Positions 20,801-28,458 of a DNA stretch of 33,104 bases are shown piece by piece. This DNA comes from an uncultured Clostridia bacterium (lineage in GTDB: Bacteria > Bacillota > Clostridia > Christensenellales > CAG-314): contig CANRHP010000016.1 of NCBI GenBank assembly GCA_947630455.1, forward strand, positions 1 through 33,104, read 5' to 3'. The stretch's first letter is position 1. Every line of letters starts with the position of its first letter. The notes beneath the pieces are model-generated. The model did not search any database. It saw only the letters and a program-made list of their open reading frames with translations, and was not told the origin of the DNA. The translations under genes and the position numbers were made by a program.

Positions 20801-21396
20801 ATCTCATCCATAAGAATGGCAATCTGCTGCATATTGGTACGCGTTTTTTCCAACTTACGCTCCGTTTCAACCTTTTGATAACGGAAAGAGGAAATTCCCA
20901 ACGCTTCTTCGAAGATTGCACGCCTATCCTCGGGTCGAGCATTGAGAATAGCGTCCATTCTGCCTTGACCTACTATCGAATAACCGTCTTTGCCCAAGCC
21001 AACACCGCGCAGCAGCTGCGTTATATCTTTTAAACGCACAACATTACGATTGAGTAAATACTCGCTCTCATTGTTGCGATACAGCTTACGACTGATGATA
21101 ATTTCGTCCATCGGTATGTTAAAAAGACGCGTTGTATTGTCAAAAAACAGCGACACTTCGCAGTAACTCATTGATTTGCGCGTGTCGGTGCCATTAAAAA
21201 TCAAATCCTGCATCAGCTTGCCGCGCAAATTTTTAGTACTTTGCTCACCCAAAACCCAACGAATAGCATCGGAAATATTGCTTTTACCGCAGCCATTAGG
21301 ACCTACTATACCCGTTATCGGCTGATCAAACTTCAGCTCCACTTTGTCAGCAAAGCTCTTGAACCCGTACATTTCTACTTTTTTAAGATAAAGCAC
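17815..21396 (-). CDS. smc: Chromosome segregation protein SMC
   Basis: GFKSFADK...GIVGPNGCGKSNISDAIRWVLGEQS, coiled coils, hinge, LLSGGERTMTAAAILFAI signature, VLDEIEAALDDAN Walker B. Confidence 0.98.
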   Translation of the reverse strand: MLYLKKVEMYGFKSFADKVELKFDQPITGIVGPNGCGKSNISDAIRWVLGEQSTKNLRGKLMQDLIFNGTDTRKSMSYCEVSLFFDNTTRLFNIPMDEIIISRKLYRNNESEYLLNRNVVRLKDITQLLRGVGLGKDGYSIVGQGRMDAILNARPEDRRAIFEEALGISSFRYQKVETERKLEKTRTNMQQIAILMDEMKRHLPELKRQSTLAKKYIEIYDELRLCEINAYIYGYDNASREKEEGKKLLQGLKEEFNYKESQYVQINDQHNDTFHRRNNIDSEIAELRDRQVKLAVEVQKNAGEKDIIQERINNCERDIRSNEESIAKNQQEIERLTDVNEELASSLAHKSEERNVLEKEIGNINEQYADVGKRVEEINVRTNTLRQKLDEAIHLVSETNNKLVAFETEKNTITERLEQITRDEEELTQKLKKSAGEEGDLLGRYDQLHKDRDALEVSLRNLKQQIKDMEFRQFNLNKDLTVRQQAYSSEKGGIDMLKDFAANYRGYQASVQHMMQDAKTDRELASHICGTVADLIKVEARLQTAIEAALGGRLQNIVTETEEDVKYLINYLKINDYGKATFLPVSSMKPHGIDRPEVLKEKGVLGIAAELISFDKHYGNVVESLLGGVVVVDTFDNAISISRKYRYSHRMVTLTGERISNDGSLEGGSSRKQSGYGILSYETELAERNEKLATLLKELKNAEEVKSKFDAELAELRANANSLSDSLNKINVDIATAKEKIETSNTLSNSDKKNVLRLSGEKERLTERQNQIDISIKKLQMRAKELDTAEKQLREKSEHLQEIAQMELSAKDTVSNSLSDRRYRLAVLSSNIEATEKDIRSNEESIASLQNGIESRQTYIQQVRLAVDGMYATLNERVTDSNLQEEMASLLEQIKQSDTLKAKLEEDYQYLSDERNRLSNELGELRGTIDKQEYIINKIDDDLLQLQQRVQEEYGITYSAAMQYKDESYDKEAGKERISELKAEMQKLGHVNVSAIQELEVEQGRFDDLTSQMDDLKKAESDLNNALQELEGDIESRFTDGMEQINDNFKVIFRELFNGGNARLYIDRDPSKASLDQGIEIEAQPPGKKLQNISLLSGGERTMTAAAILFAILKFNPMPFCVLDEIEAALDDANAERISKYLRKFSLSTQFVVITHKKPTMEHSDVLYGVTMEEKGVSKIVSVKLTEAIKQAV

Positions 21397-22061
21397 TGAT
21401 CAATTCTCCATTCTGCAATTAATTTGTTAGCGGCGTCCTGCTCTGCCACTTTTTTACTGGATCCTTCCCCACATGTCCGTTTTTTTCCGTCAATAAATAA
21501 CTCACACCTAAATGTCGGTTTATTGTCGGGTCCCGTACGCCCGGCATATTTATAGCTCAGATCCAATTTGTTTTTCTGACAGTATTCCTGCAAAAGCGTT
21601 TTACTGTCTTTTTTGAGTGTGCGAGCGGCATTTTGCAAATTTGTTCCCATGGATTGCATAAAAAAAACTTTGGCACAATCCATTCCGCCGTCCAAATAAA
21701 TAGCGCACAGCACAGCTTCATATAAATTTGCTTCGGTTTTATGCGATAGCTCTGAATTTCGGATACGTAAATATGGCATAATGCCCAGTTTGTCCATAAC
21801 GGGATAAAGTCCGTCTGCAGATACAAGCTTCGCACGCATTGAAGAGAGTTCGCCCTCATTGTAACCTTCGAAGTGAGAATATAAGTAATCGGAGGATAAA
21901 AATTCCAAAATCGCATCTCCGAAAAATTCCATACGCTCGTTGTCCGCAACGCTTTTGGCATTGGCGTATGAGGAATGAGTAAACGCCTGCACCAACAGAT
22001 GCTTATTGTTAAAATGATATTGAAGCTTGGATTCTATTTCACTGATTACTTTGCTATCCAT
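21375..22061 (-). CDS. rnc: Ribonuclease III
   Basis: THSSYANAK, NERMEFFGDAILEFLSSDYLY signature, C-terminal dsRBD; 22-nt overlap with smc. Confidence 0.96.
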   Translation of the reverse strand: MDSKVISEIESKLQYHFNNKHLLVQAFTHSSYANAKSVADNERMEFFGDAILEFLSSDYLYSHFEGYNEGELSSMRAKLVSADGLYPVMDKLGIMPYLRIRNSELSHKTEANLYEAVLCAIYLDGGMDCAKVFFMQSMGTNLQNAARTLKKDSKTLLQEYCQKNKLDLSYKYAGRTGPDNKPTFRCELFIDGKKRTCGEGSSKKVAEQDAANKLIAEWRIDQCFILKK

Positions 22062-22091
22062 AAACGAACTTCATTGTACATAATATTTATA

Positions 22092-22120
22092 ATTATATAC
22101 CAACATAATCTTTTTTGCAA
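22092..22120 (-). promoter_or_regulatory. Putative sigma-A promoter for rnc-smc-ftsY
   Basis: Minus strand TTGCAA (22115-22120) - 17 nt - TATAAT (22092-22097). Confidence 0.7.
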
Positions 22121-22186
22121 TGGAATAGGCATAAAAACAAGATTTGTTTCACGAAATATATCAAAAATACTCTTTTGTTTCACACA

Positions 22187-22219
22187 ACAAAAAACCACCG
22201 GTTTTCTCTGCCGATGGCT
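22187..22219 (-). terminator. Intrinsic terminator downstream of rpmF
   Basis: Minus strand AGCCATCGG...CCGGTGGTT stem (two G-T pairs) followed by TTTTT, about 20 nt past the rpmF stop. Confidence 0.8.
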
Positions 22220-22240
22220 TAGTTGGGATAAAATTTCAAT

Positions 22241-22429
22241 TTATTTCTTGTCCGCGGAAACTTCTACCACTTGCTTACCGTCGTAGTAACCACAGTGTTC
22301 ACAAACCTTGTGGGCAACCTTCAACTCGTGGCATTGAGGACATTCCACCAAAGAAGCGGAGCTAACCGTCCAATTGGCTGCTCTGGTATGTTTTCTTTGT
22401 TTAGAAGTTTTTCTCTTGGGTACTGCCAT
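22241..22429 (-). CDS. rpmF: 50S ribosomal protein L32
   Basis: MAVPKRKTSKQRKHTRAANW, CPQC...CEHCGYY zinc ribbon; SD GGAGG. Confidence 0.97.
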   Translation of the reverse strand: MAVPKRKTSKQRKHTRAANWTVSSASLVECPQCHELKVAHKVCEHCGYYDGKQVVEVSADKK

Positions 22430-22444
22430 AGTAATGCACCTCCG

Positions 22445-22951
22445 TTATAATTTTAAATTTTTTAGTGCGACAAAGACATTTTCGCGGGACGTGTCGCAAT
22501 TGCACTGCTCTACATTGAGATTGGCACCGCATTTCGGGCATAATCCTTTACAATCAGGTTTGCACAGCAAAGCGGTCGGCAGTGACAGTACAATTTCGTC
22601 GCATATAGCCTTGGTAACATCCAACCTACTACCCGAATAGACGTAACCGTCCTCATCATCTGCACTGTCTTTGTAGAAAATCTGATCGAAAGGAATGTCG
22701 AATTTTCGGGAAATATCCGCAAGACATCTGTCGCAGAAGCCTTTAATATGGCAAATTATGTTTCCTTTTACCAAAAGGTTTGGTTTCAGAAATGTAACAG
22801 CCAACTGCACCTCTGCTTGTACGAATTTCGCGTTGGGATAAGGCAACAAACTATCGTCTAAATTACATTTAAAAGAAAAGTCTATCGGCTCACCTATTGC
22901 AGCAAAATTTTCCGTCAAATCAATGATAACTTTATCAGACACATTCATCAT
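22445..22951 (-). CDS. yceD: YceD/DUF177 family protein
   Basis: C-terminal CKGLCPKCGANLN, CDRCLADI; directly upstream of rpmF. True start uncertain (see findings). Confidence 0.88.
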   Translation of the reverse strand: MMNVSDKVIIDLTENFAAIGEPIDFSFKCNLDDSLLPYPNAKFVQAEVQLAVTFLKPNLLVKGNIICHIKGFCDRCLADISRKFDIPFDQIFYKDSADDEDGYVYSGSRLDVTKAICDEIVLSLPTALLCKPDCKGLCPKCGANLNVEQCNCDTSRENVFVALKNLKL

Positions 22952-22978
22952 TATACAAAAAGGCTATTGTTTTGTCAA
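22950..22978 (-). promoter_or_regulatory. Perfect-consensus sigma-A promoter between ackA and yceD
   Basis: Minus strand TTGACA (22973-22978) - 17 nt - TATAAT (22950-22955); the -10 overlaps the first ATG of yceD. Confidence 0.85.
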
Positions 22979-22982
22979 CGAT

Positions 22983-24185
22983 TTAAGCCAATTTTGCTTC
23001 GCGCATTGTTTCGCGCGCGATAACTAATTCTTCATTGGTAGGAATAACCAATATTTTCACTTTAGAATCATCCGCCTGAATTTCAGCAACAGTTCCTCGC
23101 GGACAGTGAGCATTTTTTTCTTCGTCCAACTTGATACCGAGATAATCCATATCCTTCAACGCAGAAGCGCGCACTCTGTCATCGTTTTCTCCGATACCCG
23201 CCGTGAACACAATTGCATCGACACCATTAAGCGCAGCAGCATAAGCCCCAATATATTTTTTTGTGGCATACGAAAACATATCCAATGCAAGGCGCGCACG
23301 ATCGTTGCCGCTTTCTGCTGCCGCAGTAAGATCCCTGAAATCGCTGGAAACACCCGATACGCCCAACATTCCGCACTTTTTGTTGAGATAAGTAAGCGTT
23401 TGTGATATATCCATGCCTTCCTTTTTTGCAATATATTCTGCAGCAGCATAGTCTATATCACCGCTGCGCGTCCCCATCGGAACACCTGCAAGAGGCGTAA
23501 ATCCCATAGACGTATCTATGCATTTTCCACCCTTTACCGCCGTAATGGAAGAACCGTTGCCTAAATGACATGTAATGATTTTTAAATCAACGATATCTCT
23601 TCCCAAATATTTTGCCGCCTCTTCCGCAACATACTTATGACTGGTACCGTGAGCGCCGTAACGACGGATCTTGTATTTTTCGTAGTGAGCATAATCAATG
23701 GCATACATATATGCGTAGTCAGGCATGGTAAAGTGGAAGCCTGTGTCGAATACCAACACCATCGGAGTGTTGGGCATCTGCGCAAGACAGGCATTTACAC
23801 CTACAATCGCAGCCGGATTATGCAACGGAGCAAGGTCTTTGATTTGCTCCATCATTTCCATTGCTTCGGGCGTAACAAGAGTGGGTTTTTTAAAAGCCTC
23901 GCCGGACGCGACCACACGATGCCCCACGCCGTCTATTTCATCCATTGATAAAATGACGCCAACGTCCTTGTCCGTCAACTTGTCCAATACAAGCTTAACC
24001 GCCACTTGATGATTAGGCATATCTATTTGTTGCTCTATCGTTTGACCGTGCGCCTTGTAAACGAAATTGGAATTGGCAATGCCGATACGCTCACAAAGCC
24101 CTTTTGCAAGCACGCCTTCCGTCTCCATATCGATAAGCTGATATTTTAGCGATGAACTGCCCGAATTGATTACAAGAATTTTCAT
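22983..24185 (-). CDS. ackA: Acetate kinase
   Basis: MKILVINSGSSSLKYQLID, VLVFDTGFH, HLGNGSSITAVKGGKCIDTSMGFTPLAG, FTAGIGEND. Confidence 0.97.
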   Translation of the reverse strand: MKILVINSGSSSLKYQLIDMETEGVLAKGLCERIGIANSNFVYKAHGQTIEQQIDMPNHQVAVKLVLDKLTDKDVGVILSMDEIDGVGHRVVASGEAFKKPTLVTPEAMEMMEQIKDLAPLHNPAAIVGVNACLAQMPNTPMVLVFDTGFHFTMPDYAYMYAIDYAHYEKYKIRRYGAHGTSHKYVAEEAAKYLGRDIVDLKIITCHLGNGSSITAVKGGKCIDTSMGFTPLAGVPMGTRSGDIDYAAAEYIAKKEGMDISQTLTYLNKKCGMLGVSGVSSDFRDLTAAAESGNDRARLALDMFSYATKKYIGAYAAALNGVDAIVFTAGIGENDDRVRASALKDMDYLGIKLDEEKNAHCPRGTVAEIQADDSKVKILVIPTNEELVIARETMREAKLA

Positions 24186-24197
24186 TGTTCCACCCCA

Positions 24198-25193
24198 CTA
24201 AAACTGCGTTTGAAGTGCAGTTATTGCAATTGCTGCCACAATATCTTCGGACTTACAGCCGCGAGAAAGATCGTTGAGCGGTTTGGCAAAGCCTTGACAA
24301 ATGGGACCTACAGCCATAAAGCCGCCTAATCGTTCGGCAATTTTGTAGCCGATGTTACCTGCCTGCAGGTCGGGGAAAATAAACACATTGGCGTGTCCCG
24401 CAACGGGACTGTCCTTGGCTTTCATTTCTCCGACTGCCGGTACTATAGCTGCATCAAATTGCAATTCACCGTCCAACTTGAGATCGGGCGCCTTTTCCTT
24501 TGCAATACGGGTTGCTTCCTGAACCAAAGTTACGTTGTCGTGTTTTGCACTGCCTTTGGAAGAGAAGGAAAGCATCGCAACCTTAGGCTCTATTCCCGCC
24601 ATAGCTTTAGCGGATTGAGCGGTTGCTATCGCGCAGTCGGCAAGTCCTTCCGCCGTGTAGGTTGGGTTTAGTCCGCAGTCGGCAAATACCACTAACCCGT
24701 CCGGACAGTATTGGTTACCGTCCGGAGGACAAAGCATTAGGTTAAAGCTGGAAACAGCGGACACACCGGGAGCCGTTTTGATAATTTGCAGACCGGGACG
24801 AAGGGTATTGGCTGTAGAGTGACAAGCGCCAGATACCAACCCATCAACATCGCCCATTTTCAGCATCATTGCTCCAAAATAAGTCCCGTCCTTCAACAGT
24901 TCCGCCGCTTGCTCCGGAGTCATACCCTTTGATGAGCGCAGCTCCACCAGCTTTGCCCTGTAATCGGCGAGCTTGTCGCTGTTAAGCGGGTCAACAATAG
25001 TCACGTTGGTCAAATCGACATCGGGATTGGCTGCTTTTATTTCTTTTTCGTTTCCTAACAGCACAATTTTTGCGATGCCTTCTTCCGTTGCCATTTGTGC
25101 AGCTTTTACCACGCGACTGTCCTCACCCTCGCAAAGCACAATTGTTTTCCCCAATTTTGCCGCCCTACTTTTTATCTCTTCCAATACACTCAT
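24198..25193 (-). CDS. pta: Phosphate acetyltransferase
   Basis: GLVSGACHSTANTLRPGLQIIKT, VFADCGLNP, FPDLQAGNIGYKIAERLGG; start MSVLEEIK at 25193 preceded by AAGGAG (the ORF-track start is 27 codons upstream). Confidence 0.96.
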   Translation of the reverse strand: MSVLEEIKSRAAKLGKTIVLCEGEDSRVVKAAQMATEEGIAKIVLLGNEKEIKAANPDVDLTNVTIVDPLNSDKLADYRAKLVELRSSKGMTPEQAAELLKDGTYFGAMMLKMGDVDGLVSGACHSTANTLRPGLQIIKTAPGVSAVSSFNLMLCPPDGNQYCPDGLVVFADCGLNPTYTAEGLADCAIATAQSAKAMAGIEPKVAMLSFSSKGSAKHDNVTLVQEATRIAKEKAPDLKLDGELQFDAAIVPAVGEMKAKDSPVAGHANVFIFPDLQAGNIGYKIAERLGGFMAVGPICQGFAKPLNDLSRGCKSEDIVAAIAITALQTQF

Positions 25194-25235
25194 AACAATC
25201 TCCTTTTGAAACACTTTATTTATTGCAAAATTTGA

Positions 25236-25263
25236 TGTATAATATCTAAAAATCAATTTGCAA
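25236..25263 (-). promoter_or_regulatory. Putative pta promoter overlapping an opposite-strand -10
   Basis: Minus strand TTGCAA (25258-25263) - 16 nt - TATACA (25236-25241); plus-strand TATAAT at 25238-25243. Confidence 0.45.
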
Positions 25264-25305
25264 AGTAAAATCATTATATCATAATAAAATTATCTTGTAA
25301 ACAAT

Positions 25306-26379
25306 ATGGACAAAGACTCAAAAATGAATTTGGCTGCAATTATTTGTGAATTTAACCCCTTACATACGGGACACAAGCGTTTAATTGATTATGCAAAAAC
25401 CGTAGCTGATAAAGTGGTATGCATCATGAGCGGCAACTTTACACAAAGAGGATTGCCTGCATGCGCAGATAAGTACGCACGGGCAAAGCATGCAGTAATG
25501 GCAGGCGCAGATATTGTAGTTGAACTGCCCACCGTATTTGCAACGGCATCTGCGGAAAACTTCGCTATAGGCGGCGTTTCGATTGCGAATAAGCTGAATG
25601 CCGACAGTCTTGTTTTCGGTAGCGAATGTGGTGATATTGCTCTTTTACAGCATTGTGTTGATGTCATTGAAGAACCCGACACACAAAAAAGAATCAAAAA
25701 AGAATTAAGCACCGGCGTCAGCTATCCAAAAGCGTTGGCACTTGCGACGGGAACAGATTTACTTAACAAGCCAAATAATATACTTGCGATCGAGTACATC
25801 AGAGCGCTGCGTAGTACTCGTTCAGCAATTATACCCTATACCATCAAACGGGAAGATAACTACAATACATCGACGCCGAAACTGTACGCATCATCTTCCA
25901 TGCTTCGTGAAAATAATTCCTGGCGCAGCAAGTATACTTATGACTATGTTATACCAGATATAGCTGAAAAAACAGAAAAAAATTATTTATCCTACGTTCC
26001 CATCGCATTGGCACTTGCAACCAAAGATAAGCTTACAAGTACAGAAGGCGTTTGCGAAGGCTTGGAAAACAGAATTATCAACGCCGATAAAACAAAGGGA
26101 TACGAACATATGATAGAACAAATAAAGACAAAACGCTACACTCGTCTGCGACTGCAACGTATTTTTTTGAATTTTCTTTTGGGTATCGACAAGGATACGG
26201 TTTCCGACTACAAAAAATCCGACGTGCCCGTCAAGGTACTTGCTGCAGACGAAAACGCACTTAGATTAGTAGGTAAAGTTGAAAACGAAGCTGATTTAAT
26301 CACTAAACGTGCCGATAACTTTTACTACGCTCTTTCCGGTAATTATCCTATTAAGAAGCTGCAAATAATAAAAAAGTAA
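25306..26379 (+). CDS. tmcAL: tRNA(Met) cytidine acetate ligase / YlbM nucleotidyltransferase family
   Basis: AAIICEFNPLHTGHKRLIDYAK (HxGH motif), VCIMSGNFTQRGLPA, VELPTVFATASAENFA; start could be 25306 or 25324. Confidence 0.92.
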   Translation: MDKDSKMNLAAIICEFNPLHTGHKRLIDYAKTVADKVVCIMSGNFTQRGLPACADKYARAKHAVMAGADIVVELPTVFATASAENFAIGGVSIANKLNADSLVFGSECGDIALLQHCVDVIEEPDTQKRIKKELSTGVSYPKALALATGTDLLNKPNNILAIEYIRALRSTRSAIIPYTIKREDNYNTSTPKLYASSSMLRENNSWRSKYTYDYVIPDIAEKTEKNYLSYVPIALALATKDKLTSTEGVCEGLENRIINADKTKGYEHMIEQIKTKRYTRLRLQRIFLNFLLGIDKDTVSDYKKSDVPVKVLAADENALRLVGKVENEADLITKRADNFYYALSGNYPIKKLQIIKK

Positions 26380-26529
26380 GTCTAAAACTTTGTTTTTTGT
26401 AAATTTTAGTCATAATTTCATTGCTATGTCACAAATAGTATTCTGCATTTTACCAAAATATGTTATAATTACACTCATTATATTGGTTAAATTATTCATA
26501 GTGAGTAAACTATAAAAATACAATAGTGT

Positions 26530-27420
26530 GTGAAATATATTCGCGTTACTATCACACTGCTGTTGTTTATCATTATGGGAATTTTTATTTCCGCCCCCGC
26601 CAAATATATGCAAAGCTTTTTTGACGGAGTTACGGTTTGGGCATACAATGTGCTTCCCGCGCTATTTCCGTTCGCGATACTTTCCACAATTGCATTGAGG
26701 TTAACTCCCAACGGTAAATGCTCCGTGAGTAAATTGCTTTTCGGCGTAGATTGCGATAGGATATGGGCAACGAGCCTGCTATGCGGATATCCCATAGGAG
26801 CAAAAGCCATTGCAGACAGCGACGCGGATATAACAACGGCAACAAAAGCATGCGCTTTTTGCTCTACCGCCGGACCAATCTTTATGATTGCAACTGTAGG
26901 AGTCAAGCTTTTGCAAAGTACAGCCGCCACATTGATTTTAATAGCTGCACACATTTTATCTTCTATACTTAACGGTCTATTGTATCGCACAAAAACACCC
27001 CTTTATATTTCCGAATGCAATGGGCAATTCAAGGCTGAAGATTTTGGTAACACCTTGACCAATTCGGTACTATCTATTCTCTCTGTAGGGGGACTCATCG
27101 CATTATTCTATATGTTGTCTGACATGATAAGAAGTCTTTTGCCCATTTCCTTACAAAACAGTCTTGCAGTAGCCTTCGCTATCGGAGTATTAGAAATGAC
27201 CAATGGCGTATTTGCCATCTGCAAACTAACGGATGTGGCGACAGCCACAGTGCTTTCCAGCTGCTTACTCGCATTGGGAGGTATGTGCATATTTTTTCAG
27301 TGCTTTGCTTACCTCGGTCAAAAAAGGGTCAAAGCGACAACTATTATTAAAATGAAACTAACACAATCGGCGCTGGCGACACTGATCAGTTTCTGCTTGG
27401 TAAAATTGTTTTTAAAATAA
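26530..27420 (+). CDS. YlbJ-like (sporulation integral membrane / nucleoside recognition) protein, short form
   Basis: NVLPALFPFAILS, LLCGYPIGAKAIAD, FCSTAGPIFMIATVGV, LEMTNGVFAI; multi-TM; GTG start without obvious SD. Confidence 0.75.
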   Translation: MKYIRVTITLLLFIIMGIFISAPAKYMQSFFDGVTVWAYNVLPALFPFAILSTIALRLTPNGKCSVSKLLFGVDCDRIWATSLLCGYPIGAKAIADSDADITTATKACAFCSTAGPIFMIATVGVKLLQSTAATLILIAAHILSSILNGLLYRTKTPLYISECNGQFKAEDFGNTLTNSVLSILSVGGLIALFYMLSDMIRSLLPISLQNSLAVAFAIGVLEMTNGVFAICKLTDVATATVLSSCLLALGGMCIFFQCFAYLGQKRVKATTIIKMKLTQSALATLISFCLVKLFLK

Positions 27421-27475
27421 AATGAGAGGAAGAGGTGTTATTTACCCAACTATCGTTAAATGAAATTTATTTTTG

Positions 27476-28456
27476 TTACTTTTGAAAGCTGTCATTCAAA
27501 TAATACAAGAGTTTTTCCGTCATTTCAAAACCCAAGCAGTCATCGGTTTGCGAGGTCCCATATTCGACAGACTGTGCACCGGGATGTAAATAACTTTCAA
27601 TCATAACTCCGTCAACACCGCTTAGAATAGCCAATTTGCCGTTATTTATTTGATTTACAGCAATCTTGCCGCTATTGGCGTGATTGAGATCCGCCATAAC
27701 GAAATCACTCAAGCCATATCTCCTCAACATTTTTTTCGCCGATGCAACCTGCTCAACTCCTATATTTAACGCAAACTTACCATCGCGATAGCCACCGCGC
27801 AGCACCAAATGCGCATACTTGCATCCATGCGTAACAATTTGCAAACCATTGTAGGGGAAAATACAAGGTTTTGTAACGGCATACAGCGAGTCTATCGCTC
27901 TTTCCACATCTCCGTCCGTAGGATTTTTCACACCGCAGCACACATCCAAACCCGAAGCAATATCACGATGAAAACTATCCTCCGAACTGCGAGCGCCTAC
28001 AAACCAATAACCTACCAAATCATCAAAACATTCGTATAACTCGGGATACAGCAATTCATCTGCAATCGGCAAGCCCAATTCCAAGCAGCGAATCATGATA
28101 TGTCTGCAACGAATAATACCCTCATTCAAATCCACCTCTTCCGTTTGTGACAATTGAAATGCCGAGCCCTTGTAGCCCGTCCCTTTGGAATGAGGTTTTG
28201 CGGTATATATACGAGCAACCGTCAGCAGCTTGTCGCAATTTTGCACGGTATTGCGCAGCTTTTTCAAATACTCTTCCATGGAAGTTGGTTTATCTGCCGA
28301 ACACGGTCCGCACACCACAACCAATTTTTTGCGAGTCGCAAAGTTATCTATAATTTCTGCGTCTAATTGCTCTTTGCGCTTGCGCAGATCTTTAGACAAT
28401 GGAACAATATTTTTGTAATCCTCTGCAGAAAGCAGTCTCTTTTGCTTAATAAACAT
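27476..28456 (-). CDS. Class I 3-deoxy-7-phosphoheptulonate (DAHP) synthase-like
   Basis: VVVCGPCSADKP, VGARSSEDSFHRDIASGLD, GVKNPTDG, DLNHANSGK; active-site loop is atypical. Confidence 0.85.
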   Translation of the reverse strand: MFIKQKRLLSAEDYKNIVPLSKDLRKRKEQLDAEIIDNFATRKKLVVVCGPCSADKPTSMEEYLKKLRNTVQNCDKLLTVARIYTAKPHSKGTGYKGSAFQLSQTEEVDLNEGIIRCRHIMIRCLELGLPIADELLYPELYECFDDLVGYWFVGARSSEDSFHRDIASGLDVCCGVKNPTDGDVERAIDSLYAVTKPCIFPYNGLQIVTHGCKYAHLVLRGGYRDGKFALNIGVEQVASAKKMLRRYGLSDFVMADLNHANSGKIAVNQINNGKLAILSGVDGVMIESYLHPGAQSVEYGTSQTDDCLGFEMTEKLLYYLNDSFQK

Positions 28457-28458
28457 AA

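Noticed and set aside
22054-22074. Mini-ORF ATGAAGTTCGTTTATGGATAG (MKFVYG*) overlapping the rnc start
   Set aside because: Six codons without an SD in an AT-rich leader; too short to distinguish from chance without ribosome profiling.
26496-26990. 164-aa minus-strand ORF opposite the ylbJ-like gene
   Set aside because: The plus-strand ORF carries recognisable YlbJ motifs; this one has none.
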